64,000 nt of DNA from Actinopolyspora lacussalsi subsp. righensis (GTDB lineage: Bacteria > Actinomycetota > Actinomycetes > Mycobacteriales > Pseudonocardiaceae), in assembly GCF_900116555.1 (NCBI RefSeq), contig NZ_FPAT01000004.1:124001-188000 (forward strand), written 5' to 3'. The notes below the pieces were generated by a model, which saw nothing but the letters and a program-made list of their open reading frames with translations, did not search any database and was not told the origin of the DNA. Position numbers and translations under genes: made by a program. Below, piece by piece: positions 36,157 through 46,315 of this stretch (positions within the stretch are counted from its first letter, which is position 1; every line of letters begins with the position of its first letter).

Positions 36157-36957
36157 TCACTTCTTCTCCGGGATGGGCGGAAATTCGACCTCGTCGGGCA
36201 TCGGTGGTGCGTTCCAGCCCTGTTCACGGGCGAGCTCGGCACCGCGCACCGTCTCGGGGGCCGCGGCCGACGACTCGGCGGCCTCCTCCGCGCCGGGTCC
36301 GTCGAAGAACCCGGCGAGCTGGCGCTCGGTGTCCCGGAAGTCGGTCAGCGGCGCGCCGCGGCTGGGCAGTGGCCGTTCACCGCGCCGCAGCGCCCGAACC
36401 GTCTCCAGCGCGCTCTCGGCCGTCTGGTTGTCGAAGTACTCGTAGTTGACCTGCAGCACCGGCGCGAAGTCGCAGGCCGCCAGGCACTCGGCGTGTTCCA
36501 GCGTCACCGAGCCCTCGGCACCGGGGGTGCCCGCGGTCTCCTCGTGTCCGGCGCCCAGCTCCTCGGACAGCGCACGGTAGATGCCGTCGCCGCCCATCGC
36601 GGCGCACAGCGTGTTGGTGCACACGCTGACCAGGAACTGCCCGCACGGTTGCCGCTTGTACATCGTGTAGAACGTGGCGACCGCGTTGACCTCGGCGGTG
36701 GACAGCGCGAGCCGCTCGGCGCAGAACCGCATTCCCTCGGCGGTGACGTGCCCCTGCACCGACTGCACCAGGTGCAGCATCGGAAGCAGCGCCGAGCGGG
36801 CCTCGGGATAGCGCTCGATGATGCTTCGCGCCTCGGCCCGGACGCGTTCGCCGAACACCGCCTCCCCCGCCGCGGCTTGCTCCGCCGACTCGGCCGGGGA
36901 CTGCCCACCAGGGGTGAGCACGTGCTCGGTGGTCGTGTAGTCGAACTGCTCGGTCAT
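36157..36957 (-). CDS. nuoE: NADH-quinone oxidoreductase subunit E
   Basis: 266 residues with a thioredoxin-like [2Fe-2S] domain (N1a). Ligand regions are CTNTLCAAMGGD and AECLAACDFAPVLQVN. The N-terminal ~35 residues and C-terminal ~65 are polar extensions around the conserved core. ATG 36957 directly abuts the nuoD stop codon. Confidence 0.96.
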   Translation of the reverse strand: MTEQFDYTTTEHVLTPGGQSPAESAEQAAAGEAVFGERVRAEARSIIERYPEARSALLPMLHLVQSVQGHVTAEGMRFCAERLALSTAEVNAVATFYTMYKRQPCGQFLVSVCTNTLCAAMGGDGIYRALSEELGAGHEETAGTPGAEGSVTLEHAECLAACDFAPVLQVNYEYFDNQTAESALETVRALRRGERPLPSRGAPLTDFRDTERQLAGFFDGPGAEEAAESSAAAPETVRGAELAREQGWNAPPMPDEVEFPPIPEKK

Positions 36958-38340
36958 CTAGCGGTCCACCCCACCCATCACAGGATCGATCGAGGCCACG
37001 ACGGCGATCACGTCGGCGACGAGCCCGCCTTCGGCCATCGCCGGGAACGCCTCCAGGTTCACGAAGCTGGGGTCACGGACGTGCACCCGCATCGGGCGGG
37101 TACCGCCGTCCGAAACGTGGTGGTAGCCCAGCTCGCCCCTGGGAGCCTCGACCGGCGTGTACGTCTGGCCCGGCGGGACGTCGAATCCCTCCGTGACCAG
37201 CTTGAAGTGGTGGATCAGCGACTCCATCGACTGACCCATGATCTTGCGGACGTGGTCCAGCGAGTTACCCATGCCGTCCGGCCCGATGCTCAGCTGGGCG
37301 GGCCAGGCGATCTTGGGATCGTCGACCATGACCGGCCCGGGCTCCAGTTTGTCCATGCACTGCCGGACGATCCGCAGCGACTGCCGGATCTCCTCCACCC
37401 GCAGCAGGAACCGCGAGTAGCAGTCGGCATCGGTGCTGGTGGGAACCTCGAAGTCGAACTGCTCGTAACCACAGTAGGGCTCGACCTTGCGCAGGTCCCA
37501 GGCCAGTCCGGCCGAACGCAGGATCGGACCGGTGGTGCCCAGCGCCAGGCAGGCGTCCAGCGGCAGGTAACCGACGCCCTTGAGGCGTTGTTTCCAGATC
37601 GGCTGGCCGCTGAACAGCTTGTCGTAGTCGGGCAGCCGGTTCTCCATGACCTTGCAGAACTCCAGGACCTTCTCCCTGGAGTTCTCCGGGATGTCCTGGG
37701 CGACCCCGCCCGGCCGGATGAAGGCGTGGTTCATCCGGAGCCCGGTGAGGAACTCCAGCAGGTGCAGCACCTCTTCGCGGTCGCGGAACCCGAAGGTCAT
37801 GCCGGTGGTGGAACCGAGTTCCATCGCGCCGGTGGCCAGGAAGACCAGGTGCGAGGAGATCCGGTTGAGCTCCATCAGCAGCACCCGGATCGTCTCCGCG
37901 CGTTCCGGCGCGGACACCCGCAGCAGCTTCTCCACGCCCAGGGAGTAGGCGGTCTCGTTGTGCAGCGGGGCCAGATAGTCCATCCGCGTGACGAACGTGA
38001 CGCCCTGGGTCCAGGTGCGGTACTCGGTGTTCTTCTCGATACCGGTGTGCAGATAGCCGATCACCGAGCGGGCCTTGGTGACGGTCTCGCCCTCGAGCTC
38101 CAGAACCAGCCGCAGCACGCCGTGGGTGGAGGGGTGCTGCGGCCCGAGGTTGATGACGACGCGCTCCTCCTGCTGCGTGTCGTCCAGGAAGTCCTCCCAG
38201 TCACCTCCGGTGACCGTGTAGACCCTGCCCTCCGTGGTCTCCCGGGCGGAGGCGGCGAACGGGTCGCCACCGGACCGATCACCGCCGGACCCGTCGCCAC
38301 CCGGTCGGGAACCGGTGGGGGTTTCGGCGTCGATACTCAT
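36958..38340 (-). CDS. nuoD: NADH-quinone oxidoreductase subunit D
   Basis: 460 residues, the 49-kDa-type quinone-site subunit. It shows [20 protein letters not shown] with the quinone-site histidine, [12 protein letters not shown] and the C-terminal DPVMGGVDR. The first ~60 residues form a Gly/Ser/Asp-rich leader absent from most homologues. ATG 38340 is used; an upstream frame exists but overlaps nuoC. Confidence 0.97.
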   Translation of the reverse strand: MSIDAETPTGSRPGGDGSGGDRSGGDPFAASARETTEGRVYTVTGGDWEDFLDDTQQEERVVINLGPQHPSTHGVLRLVLELEGETVTKARSVIGYLHTGIEKNTEYRTWTQGVTFVTRMDYLAPLHNETAYSLGVEKLLRVSAPERAETIRVLLMELNRISSHLVFLATGAMELGSTTGMTFGFRDREEVLHLLEFLTGLRMNHAFIRPGGVAQDIPENSREKVLEFCKVMENRLPDYDKLFSGQPIWKQRLKGVGYLPLDACLALGTTGPILRSAGLAWDLRKVEPYCGYEQFDFEVPTSTDADCYSRFLLRVEEIRQSLRIVRQCMDKLEPGPVMVDDPKIAWPAQLSIGPDGMGNSLDHVRKIMGQSMESLIHHFKLVTEGFDVPPGQTYTPVEAPRGELGYHHVSDGGTRPMRVHVRDPSFVNLEAFPAMAEGGLVADVIAVVASIDPVMGGVDR

Positions 38341-38410
38341 GCTGCCTCCTCGAACAGCGCGACCGCCCGGCTCCGAGTCCGGAGGCCGCACCCGATGGAT
38401 CCAGGCCCGC

Positions 38411-39151
38411 TCACGTGTAGGACCTGCGCTGGTCGGGCGGTGGAACCTCGGCTCCCTTGTACTCCACCGGGATGCCACCGAGCGGGTAGTCCTTGCGCTG
38501 CGGGTGGCCGTCCCAGTCGTCCGGCATGAGGATCCGCGTCAGGGCCGGGTGGTCGTCGTAGACGATGCCGTACATGTCCCAGGCCTCCCGCTCCTGGAAG
38601 TCGGCCGTCGGATAGACGTCGACCACCGAGGGAACGTGCGGGTCGGCCACGTCCACGGCGACCTCGACGCGGATCCGACGCCGGTAGGTCAGCGAGGTGA
38701 GGTGACAGACCGAGTGCAGCCGCTGCGGCACGTCGGGACCGTAGTCCACCCCGGACAGACTGCTGCAGAGCTCGAACCGCAGCGCGGGCTCGTCGCGGAA
38801 CGTCCGGCAGATCTCGACCAGATGCTCCCGGTCGACGTAGAAGGTGATCTCGCCGCGGTCCACGGTGATCCGCAGTACCGCCGAGTCCGGGATACCGCGC
38901 CGCTTCATGCCCTCGAACAGCTCGTCGGCCACCTCGTCGAACCAGCCCCCGTAGGGCCGTTCCGCCTCCGGTGGCACGTAGGCCGGCACCCGGAGACCGC
39001 CGTAGCCCGAGGTGTCCCCGCTGCCGGTCACACCGAACATGCCCTTCCGGGCGCGGCCCGCCACCATCCGCTCGGCGGCCACTTCCTCCGTGGGACCGGT
39101 GTGCTCGGCCGCCGTCTCCGGGAGTCCCCCGCTGGATTCGTCACCGCTCAT
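38411..39151 (-). CDS. nuoC: NADH-quinone oxidoreductase subunit C
   Basis: 246 residues. The 30-kDa subunit domain spans about 60-235 with [15 protein letters not shown]-type [20 protein letters not shown] and [11 protein letters not shown]. It carries an additional N-terminal ~50 residue polar segment. ATG 39151 follows AGGTGA, seven bases after nuoB ends. Confidence 0.95.
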   Translation of the reverse strand: MSGDESSGGLPETAAEHTGPTEEVAAERMVAGRARKGMFGVTGSGDTSGYGGLRVPAYVPPEAERPYGGWFDEVADELFEGMKRRGIPDSAVLRITVDRGEITFYVDREHLVEICRTFRDEPALRFELCSSLSGVDYGPDVPQRLHSVCHLTSLTYRRRIRVEVAVDVADPHVPSVVDVYPTADFQEREAWDMYGIVYDDHPALTRILMPDDWDGHPQRKDYPLGGIPVEYKGAEVPPPDQRRSYT

Positions 39152-39158
39152 CGCCGAA

Positions 39159-39860
<702 letters not shown>

Positions 39861-39953
39861 CTCGGCACTCCTTCCCACGAGTCGCCCCGGCGAACGGGGC
39901 ACCACCGATCCCGACGCGCCCGCACCGGGCGGCTGTCGTACTCACTTCGCCGG

Positions 39954-40319
39954 TCAGTTCCAATCGAAACCACCACGCCGCCACACGTAGAGATCGGCGA
40001 AACCGAAGGTCAGGATGAACAGAATCACCGCGACCACGCCGTAGAGCCCGAGAGCGTCCGCGGAAACGGCGTAGGGGAACAGAAAGACCATCTCGATGTC
40101 GAAGAGGATGAACATCATGGCCGTCAGGTAGTAGGCGACCGGCATCCGGCCACCGCCACCGACCGGCTGCGGCGAGGGTTCGATCCCGCACTCGTAGGCG
40201 TCGAGCTTGGCCTTGTTGTACCGACGCGGACCGACCAGCGGCGCGATCGCGACGGAGAACGCGGCGAAGCCGAACGCCAACGCGAACATCAGCACCAGCG
40301 GGATGTAGGGATCCAGCAC
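39954..40319 (-). CDS. nuoA: NADH-quinone oxidoreductase subunit A
   Basis: 121 residues with three membrane helices and the conserved DAYECGIEP loop near the quinone chamber, followed by MMFILFDIEMVFLFPYAV. GTG 40319 follows AAGGAGG, which sets the start. First gene of the nuoA-N operon. Confidence 0.97.
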   Translation of the reverse strand: MLDPYIPLVLMFALAFGFAAFSVAIAPLVGPRRYNKAKLDAYECGIEPSPQPVGGGGRMPVAYYLTAMMFILFDIEMVFLFPYAVSADALGLYGVVAVILFILTFGFADLYVWRRGGFDWN

Positions 40320-40478
40320 TGTGCCTGCCTCCTTAATCCAGTTCCCGCTACGCCCCGAGCGAACTCGGCGACCACACTCAGCACTTTATGCGCCCGGTTG
40401 TACGCACCTCGTATTGAGGTGAACCTAACTTTATGAATTACGGCACAAAGTCGCCGAAATCTGATCAGACGGGCGCCC
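40320..40478 (-). promoter_or_regulatory. Promoter region of the nuo operon
   Basis: 159 bases between the MenJ-like gene and nuoA; markedly AT-richer than its surroundings around 40385-40445. It contains an inverted repeat ACCTC-GTATT-GAGGT (40406-40420) overlapping AGGTGAACCT (40417-40426). This is the only sizeable gap before fourteen closely spaced nuo genes. The exact -35/-10 boxes could not be assigned. Confidence 0.55.
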
Positions 40479-41777
40479 TCAGGCGCTAGGTGTGAGCCGA
40501 GTAGTGGTACTTATCACACGGTCCACGGCGTCACCTCCCCTGCTGTCGTAGAGGTTGGCCAGCAGCTTGAGCACGAAGCGCATCAGCGACTCGCGGGGGA
40601 GTCCGTACTTGGTGGCGGTGCGCATCACCGTCGGATGACCGATGATCTTGCTGAACAGGTTTCCCATCCGGAAGTAGCCGCCCAGCGACTCGGCGACGGC
40701 ACCGGGGTAGCGGGCCAGCGCGCGCTCCCTGGCCGCGGCGTCCGTACGAGACCTCGCCTGGATCACGCACTCGGCTGCCAACCGGGCCGCCTCCATCGCG
40801 TAGGCGATCCCCTCGCCGTTGAACGGGTTGACCATTCCGCCGGAGTCGCCGACCAACAACAGGCCGGAGCTGTAGTGCGGCATCCGGTTGAACCCCATCG
40901 GCAGCGCGGCACCGCCGATCCTGCCGGTGGCGTTGGCCTCCCGAAGTCCCCACTCCTCCGGGGTGCCGTCCAACCAGGTGCGGAGCAGCGCACGGTAGTC
41001 GGTCTTGCCGTACGCCTTCGAGGTGGACAGCACACCCAGCCCCACGTTGACGGTGCCGTCGCCCATGCCGAAGATCCAGCCGTAGCCGGGCAACAGCTCG
41101 GCGCCCTTCGGATTCGAGTTGTTCCAGAGCTCCACGTGCGACTCCAGGTAGTCGTCGTCGGCGCGTGGGCTCTCGTAGTAACGCCGGACGGCCACCCCCA
41201 TCGGGCGGTCCTCCCTGCGCTGCAGGCCCATGGACAGCGCCAGCCTGCCGGAAACCCCCTCGCAGGAGATGACCAGCGGGGCCCGGTAGCTGACCTCGGC
41301 GCGCTCCGGTCCGGACTTGGCGTGCACGCCGGTGATACGACCGGTTCGCTCGTCGGTGATGGCCTCGGTCACCGAGGTCCGCTGCACCAGCCTCGCTCCC
41401 GCCCGCTGCGCGTGGCGTATCAGCAGGTCGTCGAAGTCGTTCCTGGGCCGGACGACGCCGTAGGGCGGGTACTCGGCCAGTTCCGGCCAGTCCATCTCCA
41501 GCCGCACGCCGCCCCCGACGACCCGGAGCCCCCGGTTGTGCAGCCAGCCCGCTTCCGGGCGGGTGTCCACCCCGAGGTCGATGAGTTCCTTGACCCCGCG
41601 CGGTGTGATTCCGTCGCCGCACACCTTCTCCCGGGGGAAGGCGCTCTTCTCCAGGACGAGAACGTCCAGCCCCGCCTTGGCGAGGTAGGTGGCTGCGGTG
41701 GCCCCCGCCGGTCCCGCTCCGACGACGATGACCTCGGCGTCGTCGGTGGCCCGGCCTCGGATGGGGGTGGTTGTCAT
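40479..41777 (-). CDS. menJ: Geranylgeranyl reductase family FAD oxidoreductase (MenJ-like)
   Basis: 432 residues. It has the FAD dinucleotide motif VVGAGPAGATAATYLAKAG, LEKSAFPREKVCGDGITPR (family signature), and the second FAD motif GLLLVGDSGGMVNPFNGEGI. The family saturates isoprenoid double bonds. The mycobacterial homologue reduces one isoprene of menaquinone. Placement between menG and nuo supports that role, though archaeal-type lipid reduction cannot be excluded by sequence alone. Starts at ATG 41777. Confidence 0.85.
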   Translation of the reverse strand: MTTTPIRGRATDDAEVIVVGAGPAGATAATYLAKAGLDVLVLEKSAFPREKVCGDGITPRGVKELIDLGVDTRPEAGWLHNRGLRVVGGGVRLEMDWPELAEYPPYGVVRPRNDFDDLLIRHAQRAGARLVQRTSVTEAITDERTGRITGVHAKSGPERAEVSYRAPLVISCEGVSGRLALSMGLQRREDRPMGVAVRRYYESPRADDDYLESHVELWNNSNPKGAELLPGYGWIFGMGDGTVNVGLGVLSTSKAYGKTDYRALLRTWLDGTPEEWGLREANATGRIGGAALPMGFNRMPHYSSGLLLVGDSGGMVNPFNGEGIAYAMEAARLAAECVIQARSRTDAAARERALARYPGAVAESLGGYFRMGNLFSKIIGHPTVMRTATKYGLPRESLMRFVLKLLANLYDSRGGDAVDRVISTTTRLTPSA

Positions 41778-42075
41778 GGTGCTCCTTGTCCAGCCTTGCT
41801 GTTCGGATCGACGTCGTTCCCCTCCGATGATCCCGGCGGAACACGCCGCCGCACCGCCCGAGCGACATCGGCGACCTTGTGAATAAGTTCACTAACGAGT
41901 CTAGGACGGACATCCCGCGCGATCGAGACATCGCGAGCGAAAGAAACTCACGGCCGCGGCGGAAGCAGCGCGGGAGGCACGAACGCGGGCAGGCACGGAA
42001 CACGGCATCGTCCGCCCGAAACAGTGACGGTCACTGCTTCCTTCGGGGGATCCGAGTACGCCGTTCGGGGGTGTC

Positions 42076-42091
42076 GATTTCTCGCGAAATC
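42076..42091 (+). repeat. Dispersed palindrome, copy D
   Basis: GATTTCTCGCGAAATC, a single copy. The following 60 bases match the sequence after the second palindrome of copy A almost base for base. Located between menG and the MenJ-like gene, about 300 bases before the start of the latter. Confidence 0.8.
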
Positions 42092-42177
42092 GCCGCGCCG
42101 CTGGGGTGGCACGGTGCCGCACTCCGACCACCCTCGCAGGCCGAACTCCAGCCACCTACGCAATCGGCACCGCCGCG

Positions 42178-42273
42178 GGTTCTCCCGTGCGGCTCTCGCG
42201 AGGACGCCGGAGACGTTGTGTGGTACCTACCCGATGTCTCCGGCCCCGCGGCGAGAGCCGTGCGAGAGGTTCC
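42178..42273 (+). repeat. Structured hairpin repeat, copy D (subfamily 1)
   Basis: Nearly identical to copy A, but with a fully paired middle stem GCCGGAGAC/GTCTCCGGC (copy A has one A-G mismatch and one end mismatch). The apical part is GTGG-TAC-CTAC. It lies in the intergenic region after menG, opposite to menG's direction. Confidence 0.8.
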
Positions 42274-42314
42274 GCCGAGTGAGCAGTCGAAGCAACCCGA
42301 CCGGAAGAGTTCGA

Positions 42315-43004
42315 TCAGTAAGGTTTGCGGGCGTGGTGCAGGGCTACGATTCCTCCGGTGAGATCCCGCCAGGCCACCTCGGACCAGCCGGAGCGGGCGA
42401 TCGTAGCGGCGAGCTCCCGCTGATCGGGCCAGGCGAGGATCGACTCGGCCAGATAGACGTAGGCGTCCGGATTGCTGGCGACGGTCCGTGCGACCGGCGG
42501 GACCGCGCGCAACGCGAGGTTGCGATAGGCAGCGCGCAACGGCCTGTTGGTGGGGGTGGAGAACTCGCAGATCACCAGCCTGCCACCGGGACGGACCACG
42601 CGGGCCATCTCCCGCAGCCCGGCCTCGGTGTCGGCCAGGTTCCGCAGTCCGAACAACATGGCGACTCCGTCGAAAGCACCATCGGCGAACGGGAGCCGCA
42701 GCGCGTCGGCGGCCACCATCGACAGCTCCCGGTGCTCCCCGGCCGCGAGCATCCCCAGTGAGAAGTCGGCGGCCACGCAGTACGCACCACTCCGGGAGAA
42801 CTCGGCGGTGGAGACGCCGGTGCCGGCGGCCAGATCCAGGATCCGCTCCTCGGGAGCCGGAGCGAGCGCCCGACGGGTGGCGTCCCGCCAGTGGCGGTCG
42901 AGCCCGAAGGAGAGCACCGTGTTGGTGCGGTCGTAGCCACGGGCGACGCCGTCGAACATCGCCGCTACCGCACGGGGATTCCTGTCCAGGCCGGCTCGAG
43001 ACAC
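42315..43004 (-). CDS. menG: Demethylmenaquinone methyltransferase
   Basis: 229 residues of the UbiE/MenG family. It methylates demethylmenaquinone with SAM, the last step of menaquinone synthesis. It has [18 protein letters not shown], the SAM loop [31 protein letters not shown], and YLAESI near the C-terminus. GTG 43004 start. It shares orientation with the MenJ-like gene and nuo, but a 537-base gap with repeat copy D intervenes. Confidence 0.94.
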   Translation of the reverse strand: MSRAGLDRNPRAVAAMFDGVARGYDRTNTVLSFGLDRHWRDATRRALAPAPEERILDLAAGTGVSTAEFSRSGAYCVAADFSLGMLAAGEHRELSMVAADALRLPFADGAFDGVAMLFGLRNLADTEAGLREMARVVRPGGRLVICEFSTPTNRPLRAAYRNLALRAVPPVARTVASNPDAYVYLAESILAWPDQRELAATIARSGWSEVAWRDLTGGIVALHHARKPY

Positions 43005-43060
43005 ACCCGCACTTTACTAGTAGGAGTCGGCGACCCGGTTTCCGCAGGTGTCCACTCGGC

Positions 43061-43252
43061 GGAACCTCTCGCACGGCGGTGCCGAGTGCGTGCATGGCTG
43101 GGATTCGGCACGCGTACGTGGTCGGAGTTCGGCTCTGCGTAACAACGGCCCGGCGATTTCGTGGGAAATCGACGGTAACCGGGCCGCGTGGTGGTGACCG
43201 CTATCCGACCCGGTGCCGCCGCACCGTGGGACCGGCGATTTCGTGGGAAATC
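43061..43252 (-). repeat. Repeat copy E, hairpin-deleted, with palindrome pair
   Basis: Read on the minus strand, this locus has two palindromes of a variant form (plus-strand GATTTCGTGGGAAATC at 43155-43170 and 43237-43252), then spacer sequence similar to copy D, then only the final arm of the hairpin (plus-strand 43061-43076). The join is at GGCACCGCCG/TGCGAGAGG, where the complete copies carry the hairpin body. It lies in the divergent gap between menG and the phosphatase gene. Confidence 0.7.
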
Positions 43253-43465
43253 GACGCCGTTGCCCCCGAAAGCGGTACCGCGTCCCGGGTTGAGCGATTA
43301 GAATCCCTCTCGGCCGATCGGGCGTGGCACGCACTGCGTGTGGGCCAGTCGGCCCGGACCACCCGCACCGCTCCGTACGCCACCCGGGATTCTTGACCGG
43401 AGCATCGCCGCGCGTCCACACGCAATTGGTCTGCCGGTTACCCATAGCGACCACAATGGTGCGGT

Positions 43466-44305
43466 ATGAGTGTTTCGCCTCCCCCGAAGACCGGCCGTGC
43501 GGAACAGGCCCTGATCTCACGCGCCTTGGAGACCGCGGGGCGGCTGGCCAACGAAGCGGCCGATGTCATCACGGCAACGGCGGGACACGACACACCACCG
43601 TCGGAGCCGGACTCCCCCTTCGACTGGGTCACCGATGTGGGACGCACCCTGGAACGCCACACCCGGAGAATCCTGGCGGAGCACTTTCCGGGAATACCGG
43701 TGTACGGCGAGGAGTTCGACGCGGCCGCGTTGGGCGGGGGACAGGGCGGTTTCCGCTGGGTGGTCGACCCGGTGGACGGCACCGCGAACTACGTCGCCGG
43801 AGTGCCCTGGTGTGCCTACAGTCTGGCGATGCTCGACGCACAGGGGCCCGTGGTCGGTGTGGTGGCCGATCCCTACCGGGCGCAGATATACGCGGCCGCT
43901 CGCGACCGGGGGATGCGGGCGAACGGAAAACCGGTGCGGTTGACGGAAGCGCGTTCCCCCAGGGCGAGCATCGTCTGCACCGAGTTCACCAGGTACGGCC
44001 CCTGGCGGGGTATGGACAGGTTCATAACCAACGCCGCTGCCGATCACGTGGGGGTTCGGGTTCTCGGCTCACCCGCGCTGGCGATCACGCAGGTGGCGCT
44101 CGGGCAGGCGGTGGCCGCCGTGCTTCCCTCCTACGGGGAGTGGGATGTGGCGGGAGCGCTGGCCCTCGCCGTGGAGTCCGGGGCCAACGTGCTGGACAGC
44201 TACGGAAGGCCCGCCTCGCTGCCGCACGACGGTCTTCTGGTGGCCGCTCCCGGGATCACCGAGACCGCGTTCGGCTGGTGGTGGCACGCATCGGGAGCGG
44301 GCTGA
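43466..44305 (+). CDS. Inositol monophosphatase family protein
   Basis: 279 residues. The metal-binding motif WVVDPVDGTANYVAGVPW and the second metal site EWDVAGALALAVE are intact, with YGEEFD upstream. Family members remove phosphate from inositol phosphate, histidinol phosphate, fructose bisphosphate or PAP. The sequence alone does not choose between SuhB- and HisN-like roles. ATG 43466 follows a GTGCGGT stretch with no strong ribosome site. Confidence 0.9.
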   Translation: MSVSPPPKTGRAEQALISRALETAGRLANEAADVITATAGHDTPPSEPDSPFDWVTDVGRTLERHTRRILAEHFPGIPVYGEEFDAAALGGGQGGFRWVVDPVDGTANYVAGVPWCAYSLAMLDAQGPVVGVVADPYRAQIYAAARDRGMRANGKPVRLTEARSPRASIVCTEFTRYGPWRGMDRFITNAAADHVGVRVLGSPALAITQVALGQAVAAVLPSYGEWDVAGALALAVESGANVLDSYGRPASLPHDGLLVAAPGITETAFGWWWHASGAG

Positions 44306-44320
44306 TCAACAGTCCACCGT

Positions 44321-44965
44321 TCAGACCCGCGCCCTCACCAGCGAGGGCGTCTCGGGCGTTCCGCCCGAACCGGCCCTTCCCTCCAGGATCGCCGACATCG
44401 CGGGCAGCAGGGGGAATCGCTCCCGCAACGCGGCGATTCGCCGCTGTGCGTGCTCCTGGTCGGCCCCCGCGGCCAGCTCGGCGACCACACCTGCCAACTG
44501 GTCTCCCAGTTCGGTGAACCGCGATACCGCCATCACGACACCGCCCTGGATCCTGCGGAGCGCGACGCGCCGTGTCGAATCGGCGGTGGCGACCGTGGAG
44601 TCACCGGCGTCGAGCTCACGGGCGAGCTGCACCAGCGTTCGTACCGTGGGCAGCTCGGCGTCCATGCGGTAAACGACCTGCCGCAACCCGCGACGCACCG
44701 GTAGCGAGGAGACCGTGTCGGCGGCTCGAACCGCCCGGTGCACGGCCTGCTCGCACCGGTTGAGTTCGCACAGCCACGCGTCGCGGTGCTCGGTCAGCGC
44801 GTGTTCGAGCCCGCCACGGGCGTCGGTGCTGGTGCCCGACGTGGTCTTCGGCGGCTCTTCGGGGACCGGAGGCGCGCTCGACGAACGTCGAGCCAACACC
44901 CCCAGGAGCACACCGAGCACGCCGGCGGCCAACGCCACGATCAGGTGCGTCCAGAATCCGCCCAT
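44321..44965 (-). CDS. Hypothetical membrane-anchored helical protein
   Basis: 214 residues. One N-terminal membrane helix ([20 protein letters not shown]) is followed by a proline-rich linker and a helical, charge-rich soluble part from ~50 to 200. No family was recognised. ATG 44965. It converges on the phosphatase gene with a 15-base gap and no clear terminator. Confidence 0.65.
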   Translation of the reverse strand: MGGFWTHLIVALAAGVLGVLLGVLARRSSSAPPVPEEPPKTTSGTSTDARGGLEHALTEHRDAWLCELNRCEQAVHRAVRAADTVSSLPVRRGLRQVVYRMDAELPTVRTLVQLARELDAGDSTVATADSTRRVALRRIQGGVVMAVSRFTELGDQLAGVVAELAAGADQEHAQRRIAALRERFPLLPAMSAILEGRAGSGGTPETPSLVRARV

Positions 44966-45198
44966 TTCCCGCGGTGCCCTTCGCTCGAACTCCCCCTGGC
45001 CGTGTACCGGGGTTCCTCCTGATCGGAACGGATGGAACGCTCCGCTCCACGAGGACTCCCGAGGCGCGCACTACGCCACTCGAAGAGTGTGCCCGGAGAA
45101 CGGTCCGGTTCGCTTGGGGGAAAGTACTCAAATATCGACCGGTGGAGTCCCCACCGGTTCTCGGATTCCCGACGGGCTCTCGGGTTCCGAACGGCCGC

Positions 45199-46149
45199 TC
45201 AGGCCTCGACCGTCTCGTACTGCCGCATCTCGGCGAGCAGGAACTCCAGCGCGGTGGTGTGCACACCGGTGCGTCCCAGCGGCTCCACGTCGTCGTGGAA
45301 GACCCGCGCGTCGGGCGGTTCCAGTCGCGCCACCGAGAGCACTTCGTCGAGCAACGCCGCCACTTCGGTGCGCAGCCCGGCCGGATCCACCGCGAAGCCG
45401 AGGTCGGCCAGCCTGCGCTCCACGGGGTGTGGGACGAACAGTTCGCCGGTCATCGGCCAGACCCGAGCCAGCCCGGTGCTCATCCGCTCCCGCGAGGCGG
45501 ACGTGCCGTCGCCGAGGCGGATAACCCACTGCGCGGCGTGATCGCGATGTCCGCGCACTTCCGGCAGCGCCACCCGCGCCAGTTCCGAGAGCACCGGATC
45601 ACGGCTGGCGACGAGCTTGCCGAACAGGGCTGTTCGCCAGGCCGCGCAGACCATCAGCCTGGCGATGGAGACGGCGAAGTCCCCACCCGCTCCGGGGCCG
45701 CAGTCGAGCTCGACGAGCCGGACGTTGCGGAACTCCTCCACGCCTCGTTCGTGCGCGAGCAGGTTCTCGTCGCGCCCGCTGTCCTCCACGGTCGCGGCGC
45801 GGTGCAACAGCTCCCTGGCGTGGCCGAGCGACTCCAGCAACATGCCGACCTGAACACAGTCCTCCTCCAGGTCGGGAGAGTGCTGGCACCAACCGACCTG
45901 ACGTCGTGCCAGCACGAGAGCGTCGTCGCCGAGCATCATGCAGTAGACCGAGAGGTCGGCAGCGGAAACATCGTCCGGAACCCCGCGATCCGTCGACGTC
46001 AGTGGGGTGCCCGCGGCCCGCACGGTCCAACGCTGCTGTTCACCGAGGGGATTGGAAATGCTTTCGGGCGTGGCGGTGCCCCCGCCTTCACGAGCTCCCC
46101 GCCGTTCGGGGAACCACCTCGGTGCGTCGCCGATTCCGGAAGTAACCAT
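45199..46149 (-). CDS. Orphan PaaC-like phenylacetyl-CoA epoxidase subunit homologue
   Basis: About 316 residues. The region 60-316 follows the PaaC pattern: GDDALVLARRQVGWCQHSPDLEED, LLESLGHARELL, FRNVRLVEL, DFAVSIARL, ARVALPEVRGHRDHAAQW, VIRLGDGTSASRERM, and the end AEMRQYE. PaaC is the structural ferritin-like partner of PaaA. No paaA, B, D or E gene lies nearby, so its role is unclear. The N-terminal ~55 residues are polar and probably disordered. ATG 46149 is preferred; a start 42 bases earlier is possible. Confidence 0.75.
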   Translation of the reverse strand: MVTSGIGDAPRWFPERRGAREGGGTATPESISNPLGEQQRWTVRAAGTPLTSTDRGVPDDVSAADLSVYCMMLGDDALVLARRQVGWCQHSPDLEEDCVQVGMLLESLGHARELLHRAATVEDSGRDENLLAHERGVEEFRNVRLVELDCGPGAGGDFAVSIARLMVCAAWRTALFGKLVASRDPVLSELARVALPEVRGHRDHAAQWVIRLGDGTSASRERMSTGLARVWPMTGELFVPHPVERRLADLGFAVDPAGLRTEVAALLDEVLSVARLEPPDARVFHDDVEPLGRTGVHTTALEFLLAEMRQYETVEA

Positions 46150-46315
46150 GGCCGCCCCCGTTCCGCCCCGGTCCGCTCGGCTCCGGTCCACTCAGCCCGA
46201 ACCGCGGGATGCCACTTCGGCCGTCAGCACTGGTTGGGCTGTCAGCGCCGGGTCACACCGCCATTCTCCCACCGCAACGCGATACCCCCAATAGAGTGAA
46301 GAACAGTGGGGCGCC

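Noticed and set aside
36493-38529. A 678-residue plus-strand open frame
   Set aside because: Antisense to nuoD and nuoE; no domain and no ribosome site.
40411-40429. IdeR/DtxR iron box upstream of nuoA
   Set aside because: Only one half (AACCTAA) fits the 19-base consensus; the other half does not match, so I did not call it.
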